A DNA stretch of 64,000 nt, from positions 2,855,001 to 2,919,000 of the forward strand of contig NZ_AP017655.1 in NCBI RefSeq assembly GCF_002355855.1. Reading direction: 5' to 3'. Positions 52,222 through 61,754 of the stretch are shown here, piece by piece. Every line of letters starts with the position of its first letter. Position 1 is the stretch's first letter. The translations under genes were made by a program, and so were the position numbers. The notes below the pieces were generated by a model. The model was not told the DNA's origin, ran no database searches, and worked only from the letters and a program-made list of their open reading frames with translations. The stretch comes from Sphingobium cloacae. Its GTDB lineage: Bacteria; Pseudomonadota; Alphaproteobacteria; Sphingomonadales; Sphingomonadaceae.

Positions 52222-53367
52222 TCAGGCGCGTTCCGCGAGCGGCACGAACTTGAGATCCTCCGGCCCGACATAGTTGGCGCTGGGGCGGATGATCTTGTTG
52301 TCGGCACGCTGTTCCATCGCATGCGCCGCCCAGCCGGACGTGCGGCTGATGACGAAGAGCGGCGTGAACATCGCCGTCGGCACGCCCATCATATGGTAGC
52401 TGACGGCCGAAAACCAATCGAGGTTCGGGAACATGTTCTTCACTTCCATCATAACCGATTCCAGCCGGTCGGCGATGTCGTACATCTTGGTCGATCCCGC
52501 CTCGTCCGACAGGTTCTTCGCGACCCGCTTGATGACGACGTTGCGCGGGTCGCTGATCGTGTAGACCGGGTGGCCGAAGCCGATAATGACTTCCTTCGCC
52601 TCCACGCGGCGACGGATATCGGCCTCCGCTTCGTCCGGGTTCTGGTAGCGCTTCTGGATTTCGAAGGCGACCTCGTTGGCGCCGCCATGCTTGGGGCCGC
52701 GCAGCGCGCCGATGGCGCCGGCGATGCAGCTATACATGTCGGAACCGGTGCCGGCGATGACGCGGCTGGTGAAGGTCGATGCGTTGAATTCATGCTCCGC
52801 ATAAAGGATCAGCGACGTGTGCATGGCGCGAACCCAGCCTTCAGGCGCGGGCTTGCCATGCAGCAGGTGCAGGAAATGACCGCCGATGCTGTCGTCGTTG
52901 GTTTCCAGCTCGATCTCCTTGCCGTTGTTCGACAGGTGATACCAATAGAGCAGCATGGAACCGAGCGAAGCCATCAGCCGGTCGGCGATGTCGCGGGCGT
53001 CGGCGGCATTATGGTCGTCCTTTTCCGGCAGCGCGCAGCCCAACGCCGAGACGCCGGTGCGCATCACGTCCATCGGATGCGCGGCGGCGGGAATGGCGGC
53101 CAGCGCCTCCTTGACCGGCAAGGGCAGGTTACGCAGCGCCTTGAGCTTGGTCTTGTAGGCCTTGAGTTCCGCCGCGTTGGGCAGCCAGCCATGGACCAGC
53201 AGATGCGCGATTTCCTCGAACTCGCTGGTCTCGGCGAAATCCAGAATGTCATAGCCGCGATAGTGGAGATCGTTGCCCGAACGGCCGACCGTGCAGAGCG
53301 CGGTGTTGCCTGCCGTTACGCCCGACAGGGCGACTGACTTTTTGGGCTTGAAGGTGATCTCGTTCAT
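52222..53367 (-). CDS. prpC: 2-methylcitrate synthase PrpC
   Basis: 381 residues, citrate synthase fold. [20 protein letters not shown], the catalytic His in [14 protein letters not shown] and [18 protein letters not shown], and the Asp/Arg stretch near the C-terminus ([20 protein letters not shown]). Condenses propionyl-CoA with oxaloacetate. Family assignment to PrpC rather than GltA is supported by length and by prpB, prpF and acnD beside it. Confidence 0.95.
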   Translation of the reverse strand: MNEITFKPKKSVALSGVTAGNTALCTVGRSGNDLHYRGYDILDFAETSEFEEIAHLLVHGWLPNAAELKAYKTKLKALRNLPLPVKEALAAIPAAAHPMDVMRTGVSALGCALPEKDDHNAADARDIADRLMASLGSMLLYWYHLSNNGKEIELETNDDSIGGHFLHLLHGKPAPEGWVRAMHTSLILYAEHEFNASTFTSRVIAGTGSDMYSCIAGAIGALRGPKHGGANEVAFEIQKRYQNPDEAEADIRRRVEAKEVIIGFGHPVYTISDPRNVVIKRVAKNLSDEAGSTKMYDIADRLESVMMEVKNMFPNLDWFSAVSYHMMGVPTAMFTPLFVISRTSGWAAHAMEQRADNKIIRPSANYVGPEDLKFVPLAERA

Positions 53368-53433
53368 TAGGGGCCTCTCCGTGTCAGAAGGCGCCGGCGC
53401 AGGGACCGGCCGAGGGAATGAAGGGGAGCCGGG

Positions 53434-53739
53434 TCATGCGCGATACGCCCGCTTGCCGGTCAGGGTGGTGAATGTGAAGCGGCCGCTGGCGGCGGTAGCG
53501 AGGCTGCCATCGTCATTGGGCCCCGTCGCGAAGACGGAGACGACAATCGCCTGATGATCGGCGAACAGGGGCCAGGTTTCGATGTCGACGTCACGAGTTG
53601 CGAAGCCTTCGTTGACCTGCACGTCATCGCATTTGGCGAAGCGGATCACCTCGAGAAAATGCGACGAGGCCCGCTCCGCCGCAGCGGCGACCATGGCGTC
53701 CATGAGGTCGAGGCCTCGTTCTGGCAGATTGGAAAGCAT
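53434..53739 (-). CDS. small uncharacterised protein in the prp cluster
   Basis: 101 residues, unrecognised. N-terminal helix LMDAMVAAAAERASSHFLEV, later strands DVDIETWPLFADHQAIVVSV and a terminal GRFTFTTLTGK that loosely recalls hot-dog thioesterase ends. It lies directly behind the TTGCGAA operator cluster and ahead of prpC on the same strand, so it is probably the first gene of the prpC-prpB unit. Confidence 0.5.
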   Translation of the reverse strand: MLSNLPERGLDLMDAMVAAAAERASSHFLEVIRFAKCDDVQVNEGFATRDVDIETWPLFADHQAIVVSVFATGPNDDGSLATAASGRFTFTTLTGKRAYRA

Positions 53740-53790
53740 GGGCGCATTATCCGCAAGCTTTGGCTGGCGAAAACGGCTGAAAAGGCGGAG

Positions 53791-53830
53791 ATTTGCGAAG
53801 GAAAAGTTGCGAATTGGCGAAGATTGCGAA
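53791..53830. promoter_or_regulatory. PrpR-type operator cluster upstream of the prpCB unit
   Basis: Three spaced copies: ATTTGCGAA (53791-53799), TTGCGAA (53807-53813) and ATTGCGAA (53823-53830). Same core as the sites before prpR and acnD. Located 50-90 bases upstream of the first gene of the unit, in promoter distance. Confidence 0.65.
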
Positions 53831-53901
53831 GCTTTGGTTCAAGCTGTTTGCCGGAACGCGCCGGATGGCCGGTTCGTTGGGCATAGGAAGGAGACCGGGA
53901 T

Positions 53902-54072
53902 ATGACGGATGCGCCCAGAACCGATGCCGACGAGCATGCGATCGACGATCAGGAACTGAAGAAAGGCCAGCTCACCTCCGATGAGAAGCTGGACATCGCG
54001 CTCGAAGGATCGATGATGACGTCCGAACCACCGCAGATTACGGAGCCCCGGCGCGCCGACGACCCGGATTGA
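53902..54072 (+). CDS. small acidic protein of unknown function
   Basis: 56 residues, AAGGAG well placed before ATG 53902. Sequence TDAPRTDADEHAIDDQELKK continues GQLTSDEKLDIALEGSMM and ends EPRRADDPD. Very acidic and hydrophilic, no motif. Good ribosome site and codon use support a real gene; convergent with prpF. Confidence 0.5.
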   Translation: MTDAPRTDADEHAIDDQELKKGQLTSDEKLDIALEGSMMTSEPPQITEPRRADDPD

Positions 54073-54093
54073 CAAGGCCATCGGCGTCGCGGG

Positions 54094-55290
54094 TCAGAAA
54101 CTGCCCGCGGGTACGCGCACTTCCCCCTGCATCAGGATACGCGCGCTGCGGCTCATGATCGCCTTGGTGACGGTCCATTGCCCGTTCGCGAGCTTCGCCT
54201 CCGCGCCGACGCGCAGCGTGCCCGAGGGATGGCCGAAGCGCACCGCCTGACGCTCTCCGCCGCCCGCCGCGAGGTTGACCAGCGTGCCGGGCACCGCTGC
54301 CGCCGTGGCGATGGCGACCGAGGCCGTACCCATCATCGCATGGTGCAGCTTGCCCATCGACAGCGCGCGGACCAGCAGGTCGATCTCGTCGGCCTCGATC
54401 GTCTTGCCGCTGGACGATGTGTAGCGGGTGGAGGGGGCCACGAAGGCGATGCAGGGCGCGCGCAACGATCTGGCCGCTTCTTCCGGCGTCCTGATGATGC
54501 CCATGCGCAGGGCGCCGATCGTGCGCAGCGCCTCGAGGCGCTTGAGAGCGGCGGCATCGCCGTTGATCGCCTCGCGCAATTCCGTGCCGGTATAGCCGAT
54601 GTCGGCGGCGTTGACGAAGATCGCTGGAATGCCGGCGTTGATCAGTGTCGCCCTGAGCTTGCCGCCCGTGACGATATCCTCGGGCACGTCCAGTTCGTCG
54701 ACGATGTTGCCGGTCGGGAACATCGACCCGCCCTCATCGCCGTCTTCAGCCGGGTCCAGAAATTCGAGGACGATCTCGGCGGCGGGAAAGGTCACGCCGT
54801 CCAGTTCGAAATCGCCGGTTTCCTGTACTTGCCCGTTCGTCACCGGCACATGGGCGATGATCGTCTTGCCGATATTGGCCTGCCAGATGCGGACGGTGCA
54901 GACGCCGTTTTCCGCGCGCGCCGGATCGACATAGCCTGCATGGATCGCGAACGCCCCCGCCGCCGTGGAGAGGTTGCCGCAATTGCTCGACCAGTCGACG
55001 AAATCGCTGTCGATCGCGATCTGGCCATAGAGATAATCGACGTCATGATCCAGCACGCTGCTCGGCGAGACGATGACGCATTTGCTGGTGCTGGACGTCG
55101 CGCCGCCCATGCCGTCGATCTGCGCGCCATAGGGGTCGGGGCTGCCGATCACCCGCTGGAAAAGCCTGTCGCGCGCCCGCCCCGGCACACGGCAGCTTTC
55201 GGGCAGGTCTTCCAGCCGGAAGAACACGCCCTTGCTGGTGCCGCCGCGCATATAGGTGGCGGGGATGCAAATCTGCGGTGCATCGGACAT
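54094..55290 (-). CDS. prpF: 2-methylaconitate cis-trans isomerase PrpF
   Basis: 398 residues from ATG 55290, overlapping the acnD stop by four bases. IPATYMRGGTSKGVFFRLED is the family start; MGGATSSTSKCVIVSPSS and DWSSNCGNLSTAAGAFAIHA hold the catalytic region of this diaminopimelate-epimerase-like fold. It converts the trans-methylaconitate made by AcnD to the cis form used next in the cycle. Confidence 0.95.
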   Translation of the reverse strand: MSDAPQICIPATYMRGGTSKGVFFRLEDLPESCRVPGRARDRLFQRVIGSPDPYGAQIDGMGGATSSTSKCVIVSPSSVLDHDVDYLYGQIAIDSDFVDWSSNCGNLSTAAGAFAIHAGYVDPARAENGVCTVRIWQANIGKTIIAHVPVTNGQVQETGDFELDGVTFPAAEIVLEFLDPAEDGDEGGSMFPTGNIVDELDVPEDIVTGGKLRATLINAGIPAIFVNAADIGYTGTELREAINGDAAALKRLEALRTIGALRMGIIRTPEEAARSLRAPCIAFVAPSTRYTSSSGKTIEADEIDLLVRALSMGKLHHAMMGTASVAIATAAAVPGTLVNLAAGGGERQAVRFGHPSGTLRVGAEAKLANGQWTVTKAIMSRSARILMQGEVRVPAGSF

Positions 55291-57908
55291 CAGGCGGCCT
55301 CCGGTTCCGAAGCGAGGAAATCCTGCGCGAACCGCTGGAGCACGCCGCCCGCCTCGTAGATCGACACTTCCTCCGCCGTGTCGAGCCGGCAGCGCACCGG
55401 CACGCCGATCTTCTCGCCATCCCGGCGATGGACGATCAGGTTGAGTATCGCGCCCGGCTTGCGTTCGCCCAGCACGTCGAAGGTCTCGGTGCCATTGAAG
55501 CCCAATGTCAGTCGCGTGGTGCCAGGCCGGAACTCCAGCGGCAGCACGCCCATGCCGATCAGGTTGGTGCGGTGGATGCGCTCGAACCCCTCGGCGACGA
55601 TCGCCTCCACGCCGGCCAGCCTTACGCCCTTGGCCGCCCAGTCGCGCGAACTGCCCTGGCCATAGTCGGCGCCAGCGATGATGATAAGCGGTTGGCGACG
55701 CTCCAGATAGGTTTCGATCGCTTCCCACATGCGCATGACCTTGCCCTCCGGTTCGACGCGGGCGAGCGATCCTTTCTTCACCGCCCCGTCGACGACCGCC
55801 ATCTCGTTCACCAGTTGCGGGTTGGCGAAGGTCGCGCGCATCGCGGTCAGATGGTCGCCGCGATGGGTGGCATAGCTGTTATAATCCTCTTCGGGCAGGC
55901 CCATTCTCGCCAGATACTCGCCCGCCGCCGAACTGGCGAGGATAGCGTTGGACGGCGACAGGTGATCGGTCGTGATATTGTCCGGCAGGATCGCGAGCGG
56001 GCGCATCCGCAACAACGTGCGCGGGCTGGCCGCCAGCGCGCCGACCCCTTCGGTATCCCAATAGGGCGGCCGGCGGATATAGGTGGATTGCGGCCGCCAG
56101 TCGTAGAGCGGGTCTGCCTTGCCGGTGTCGCGTGGGGCGAACATCGGTTCATAGACCTGTCGGAACTGGTCGGGCTTTACGCTCGCCTCGACGATGGCGT
56201 CGATTTCCTCGTCACTCGGCCACAGATCCTTGAGGCGGATTTCCTTGCCGTCGATCACGGCCAGCACATCCTTCTCAATGTCAAAGCGCACCGTCCCGGC
56301 GATTGCATAGGCGACGACCAGCGGCGGAGACGCGAGGAAGGCCTGTTTGGCATAGGGATGGATGCGGCCGTCGAAATTGCGGTTCCCCGAAAGCACGGCG
56401 GCCGCATAGAGATCCCGATCGATGATTTCCTGCTGGATCGCCGGATCGAGCGCGCCCGACATGCCGTTGCAGGTGGTGCAGGCATAGGCGACGATGCCGA
56501 AGCCCAGCTTTTCGAGTTCCGGCAACAGGCCCGATTCCATGAGATAGAGGCGCGCGACCTTCGATCCCGGCGCGAAGCTGGTCTTGACCCATGGCTTGCG
56601 GGCGAGGCCCAGCGCATTGGCCTTCTTCGCCAGCAGAGCGGCGGCGACCACGTTGCGCGGGTTCGACGTGTTGGTGCAACTGGTGATGGCCGCGATGATG
56701 ACCGCGCCGTCGGGCAGCAGGCCTTCCTTTTCCTCGGCCACTGCCTTGTCGAGGTCGACGGCGATGCCGCGCTCCTCCAGCGCGCTGGTGGGCAGGCGGC
56801 GGTGGGGGTTGGACGGGCCGGCCATGTTGCGGACCACGGTGGACAGGTCGAATTCCAGCACGCGCTCATAGTCGGCGGTCTTGAGGGCGTCAGCCCAGAG
56901 GCCCGTCCGTTTCGCGTAATTCTCGACCAGTGCGACCTGCTCTGGCTCGCGGCCGGTCAGGCGTAGATAATCGATCGTCTGGCCGTCGATATAGAACATC
57001 GCGGCCGTGGCGCCATATTCCGGACACATGTTGGAGATGGTCGCGCGGTCGCCGATCGACAGGCTGTCCGCACCCTCGCCGAAGAACTCGACCCAGGCGC
57101 CGACCACCCGCTCCTTGCGCAGGAATTCGGTGATGGCGAGAACGATGTCGGTCGCGGTGATGCCTGGCTGGCGCTTGCCCGTGAGCTTTACGCCGACGAT
57201 GTCGGGCAGGCGCATCATCGACGCGCGGCCCAGCATCACCGTCTCCGCCTCCAGCCCGCCAACGCCGATGGCGATCACGCCCAGCGCATCGACATGGGGC
57301 GTATGGCTGTCGGTGCCGACGCAGGTGTCGGGGAAGGCGACGCCATCGCGTACCTGGACCACCGGCGACATCTTCTCGAGGTTGATCTGGTGCATGATGC
57401 CGTTGCCCGCCGGGATCACGTCCACATTCTCGAACGCCTTCCTGGTCCATTCGATGAAATGGAAACGGTCCTCGTTGCGGCGGTCTTCCACTGCGCGGTT
57501 CTTGTCGAAGGCCTGCCTGTCGAAGCCTCCATACTCCACGGCCAGGCTATGGTCGACGATCAGCTGGGTCGGCACCACCGGGTTGACCTTGGACGGATCG
57601 CCGCCCTCGTCGGCGATCGCGTCGCGCAGGCCAGCCAGGTCCACCAGCGCCGTCTGACCTAGAATGTCGTGGCAAACGACACGGGCGGGATACCAGGGAA
57701 AGTCGAGGTCGCGCTTGCGATCAATGATCTGCGTCAGCGCATCGGTCAGCAGTGCCGGATCGCAACGTCGCACCAACTGCTCGGCCAGCACGCGCGAGAC
57801 ATAAGGCAAGCCATCATAGCTTCCAGGCCGGATCGCCTCGATTGCTTCGCGAGTGTCAAAATAGTCGAGGGCTGTCCCCGGCAGCGGCTTGCGGAAGGCT
57901 AAGTTCAT
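55290..57908 (-). CDS. acnD: Fe/S-dependent 2-methylisocitrate dehydratase AcnD
   Basis: 872 residues, aconitase A superfamily. Iron-sulfur cysteines in ITSCTNTSNPRNVVAA and AYACTTCNGMSGALDP, substrate-loop GTDSHTPHVDALGVI and the swivel-domain motif GADYGQGSSRDWAAKG. In bacteria with prpF it dehydrates 2-methylcitrate. First gene of the acnD-prpF operon, behind its own TTTGCAAA sites. Confidence 0.95.
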   Translation of the reverse strand: MNLAFRKPLPGTALDYFDTREAIEAIRPGSYDGLPYVSRVLAEQLVRRCDPALLTDALTQIIDRKRDLDFPWYPARVVCHDILGQTALVDLAGLRDAIADEGGDPSKVNPVVPTQLIVDHSLAVEYGGFDRQAFDKNRAVEDRRNEDRFHFIEWTRKAFENVDVIPAGNGIMHQINLEKMSPVVQVRDGVAFPDTCVGTDSHTPHVDALGVIAIGVGGLEAETVMLGRASMMRLPDIVGVKLTGKRQPGITATDIVLAITEFLRKERVVGAWVEFFGEGADSLSIGDRATISNMCPEYGATAAMFYIDGQTIDYLRLTGREPEQVALVENYAKRTGLWADALKTADYERVLEFDLSTVVRNMAGPSNPHRRLPTSALEERGIAVDLDKAVAEEKEGLLPDGAVIIAAITSCTNTSNPRNVVAAALLAKKANALGLARKPWVKTSFAPGSKVARLYLMESGLLPELEKLGFGIVAYACTTCNGMSGALDPAIQQEIIDRDLYAAAVLSGNRNFDGRIHPYAKQAFLASPPLVVAYAIAGTVRFDIEKDVLAVIDGKEIRLKDLWPSDEEIDAIVEASVKPDQFRQVYEPMFAPRDTGKADPLYDWRPQSTYIRRPPYWDTEGVGALAASPRTLLRMRPLAILPDNITTDHLSPSNAILASSAAGEYLARMGLPEEDYNSYATHRGDHLTAMRATFANPQLVNEMAVVDGAVKKGSLARVEPEGKVMRMWEAIETYLERRQPLIIIAGADYGQGSSRDWAAKGVRLAGVEAIVAEGFERIHRTNLIGMGVLPLEFRPGTTRLTLGFNGTETFDVLGERKPGAILNLIVHRRDGEKIGVPVRCRLDTAEEVSIYEAGGVLQRFAQDFLASEPEAA

Positions 57909-58950
57909 CGACGCATTTCTCTTGTCTATAGGGCTTTATCGTCGATGCTCCTACCCTCGCGCGCGCACGAATGGACAGTTCTGAAAAGGCGAAGATTTGC
58001 AAAGAGAAATCTGCAAATCAGCAAATTTTGCTAACTTTCGAAGCAGGAACCGATCCGATGCAGATCGCATCGTTCGCGACCTCGGCATGCTGCGCGAAAG
58101 CCCGGACATGTTCTCGCCGATCGCGGCCTTTTCGAGCCGGAGCCCGGTGTGCGCCTCGCTCGCCCATTCCCGCGCGGCCGCCTCTGTGAGGCCTGATGGG
58201 CGTGGAGACCTCATTTATGAAGCGCGGGAAGCTGATGGACGCTTGGGCGGCATATCGCGGCGTGCCGAGCGGGCGCGAACTGTGCCGCGAAGCAGGGTAG
58301 GAGAGCGGGTCGTCGCCGATTCGCCGGGCCGTTTCGACTCTTCCTCCCGCACGCGGGAAGGGCGGATTGCCGTTGCGTCGCTCCTGCGGTTGGGCACGGG
58401 CAACATAATGCCAACCCGTTCCCCGTCCGTCGACCATCGGCGGCTTTTGGGGTGTCATTTGGGCGCTATAGCGTAGGTGTAATTCTCGGTTTCCTCGTCT
58501 CCCGCCGGCCATAAATGCACTGATGTAATTTATATCGTCGCTGTCCCGCGTAATCCTGCGAGGGATGGAGCCGCATCATGCGTCATCTGCGACGCCTTCT
58601 TTTTCCCCAAGCCTGCCCCCTTCATGCTTCGGCCCCGGCGAAGGCCCGCATCGGAGGGCCATCGCTGCTGGTCGATGTCCGTGGACAGGCCGCTCCTGTC
58701 ATGCGCGCGCTCTTCGTGATCAGGGGTATCTGATGACCCGCACTTGCCTGTTTGACTCGGGCGGCGGGCACGTGCAATGGAACGCCATGCAATCACGCCA
58801 TGATCATGTGCGCTTCCGTTACCAAGGAGGACAGCTTCTCGCGGGCATCTAGCCCCGGGTTCCGGCGCTTCACGCCCCGGGCTCGGGGTCAATCGACAGA
58901 TTGCGGCACGCCATGCAGATGCGCGCCCGTTCCTTTCGAAAGCCAGCGCC
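57909..58950. other. 1.04-kb region without supported gene
   Basis: Apart from the operator cluster near acnD, I see only short GC-rich frames with no family feature, and several hairpin-capable stretches (for example CCCCGGG/CCCGGGG-like repeats near 58853-58885). Possibly a regulatory or decayed stretch; no tRNA-like fold was found. Confidence 0.4.
57994..58031. promoter_or_regulatory. PrpR-type operator cluster upstream of acnD
   Basis: TTTGCAAA (57996-58003), CTGCAAATC (58011-58019) and the near-palindrome GCAAATTTTGC (58021-58031) lie 85-125 bases upstream of acnD. Same core as the clusters near 51020 and 53800. Confidence 0.7.
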
Positions 58951-59361
58951 ATGACCAGAATGCCCAATGGGACAAGACCTCCCGTTCATCTCATAGACAG
59001 CGAAGCTGAAAGCCTGACCAACCTTGCCCTGGGCGTCGCCGACACCGCGCCGCAGGTCAGCGAACTCCTGCTGGACGAAATCGCGCGCGCGCAAACCCAC
59101 CGCGCCGAGCGCATGCCCCCGGATATCGTCACCATGCATTCCTCCATCGAATATATCGACGAGGCGAGCGGCGTCGAGCGGACCGTGCAGATCGTCTATC
59201 CGGCGCAGGCCGACATCGCCGCGGGCCGGATTTCCATCCTGACGCCCATCGCTGCGGGCCTGATCGGGCTGCGCGAGGGACAGGTCATCAATTGGCCGGA
59301 TCGCGAAGGACGCAGGCGGAAGCTGCGCATCGTGAAGGTGATCCAGCCTACCCGAATCTAA
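58951..59361 (+). CDS. rnk: Rnk-like nucleoside diphosphate kinase regulator (GreA/GreB fold)
   Basis: 136 residues, the same length as E. coli Rnk. EIARAQTHRAERMPPDIVTM, then TVQIVYPAQADIAAGRISIL and APIAAGLIGLREGQVINW-like ending follow Rnk closely. These proteins bind RNA polymerase through the C-terminal FKBP-like domain but lack the long coiled coil of Gre factors. Followed 48 bp later by gdhA. Confidence 0.85.
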   Translation: MTRMPNGTRPPVHLIDSEAESLTNLALGVADTAPQVSELLLDEIARAQTHRAERMPPDIVTMHSSIEYIDEASGVERTVQIVYPAQADIAAGRISILTPIAAGLIGLREGQVINWPDREGRRRKLRIVKVIQPTRI

Positions 59362-60765
<1,404 letters not shown>

Positions 60766-61139
60766 CCGTCCGGCGCCAATATCAGCGGGTATTTCGCAGG
60801 CGGTTGACGCGATCCCGGCTTCCTGGCCGGATCACGCCAGCCGCCTTCATGCCGTTTTGGAAAGACGGGCGCATCCTTGCCGGTCAAGCCGGTCAAAAGG
60901 GCAGGCGCGTGCCATGAATCGACGCCCGCCCATCCGGGATGGCCCATGCGGCAAGCCCCGATCTGCGTATAATGGAATGACCGCCGGCTGATCGGGGAAC
61001 CGGCGGTGGCGTGGCCGCCCCCCGCTGCCGCGACGAAGGGCCCGGCTGCCCCCGACCATTCCCGATCTTTTCGCAGCCGGGCCCGCCTGTCGAGCGGGGG
61101 AAAGGGCGCGGGGCCGACCCCTGATCCGTCCCTTTCCTC
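60766..61139. other. 374-bp convergent gap between gdhA and cobO
   Basis: No gene seen. It contains a 12-bp inverted repeat listed separately, fit to end transcription from one or both sides. Confidence 0.45.
61038..61084. terminator. 12-bp perfect inverted repeat, candidate terminator
   Basis: GGGCCCGGCTGC (61038-61049) is mirrored by GCAGCCGGGCCC (61073-61084) around 23 bases. It lies ~55 bases beyond the cobO stop in its direction of transcription. No clear T-run follows, so it may act only as an RNA-stabilising hairpin. Confidence 0.4.
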
Positions 61140-61754
61140 TTAATATTCGATCCCCGCCTGCGCCTTGACTCCCTGTTCGCGGAAGGGGTGCTTGAGCAGG
61201 GTCATTTCCGTCGCCAGATCGGCCATGTCTATCAAGGCCTGCGGTGCGTTGCGGCCGGTGACGATGACATGCTTCATTTCCGGCCGGGCGGCGAGCGTTT
61301 CCAGCACCTCGTCCAGCGGCAGATAGTCATAGCGCAACACGATGTTGAGCTCATCCGCCAGCACCATGTCATAGGAAGGGTCGGCGATCATGCGCTTGAC
61401 CTCCTCCCACGCTTCACGGGCGACGGCCATGTCGCGCGCGCGGTCCTGCGTGTCCCAGGTGAAGCCTTCGCCCATGGGCTTGAACGCGACATTTTGCGGG
61501 AAGGCGTCGAACACGACCTTCTCGCCCGTGGTCATCGCGCCCTTCACGAACTGGACGACGCCCACCTTCCGGCCATGTCCGATGGCGCGCACGACCATGC
61601 CCAGCGCCGCCGTCGTCTTGCCCTTGCCCTTGCCGGTATGAACGATGAGCAGGCCCTTTTCCACCGTCCTGGACGCCACGATCCGGTCGTGGGCGGCCTG
61701 TTTCTTCTTCATCTTCGCGCTGTGCTGTTCCTCGGTGCGTTCAACCATGGTCAT
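61140..61754 (-). CDS. cobO: corrinoid adenosyltransferase CobO/BtuR
   Basis: 204 residues from ATG 61754, overlapping the cobN stop by four bases. P-loop LIVHTGKGKGKTTAALGM, then VLADELNIVLRYDYLPLDEV and VIVTGRNAPQALIDMADLAT, the standard CobA/CobO features. It adds the adenosyl group to cobalt in cob(I)yrinic acid diamide. In the aerobic B12 pathway with cobN. Confidence 0.95.
   Translation of the reverse strand: MTMVERTEEQHSAKMKKKQAAHDRIVASRTVEKGLLIVHTGKGKGKTTAALGMVVRAIGHGRKVGVVQFVKGAMTTGEKVVFDAFPQNVAFKPMGEGFTWDTQDRARDMAVAREAWEEVKRMIADPSYDMVLADELNIVLRYDYLPLDEVLETLAARPEMKHVIVTGRNAPQALIDMADLATEMTLLKHPFREQGVKAQAGIEY

Noticed and set aside
55278..56966. Open frame of 562 codons on the plus strand
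   Set aside because: Antisense to acnD, with the Arg/His/Asp-heavy composition of a mirror frame. acnD on the other strand has all aconitase motifs.
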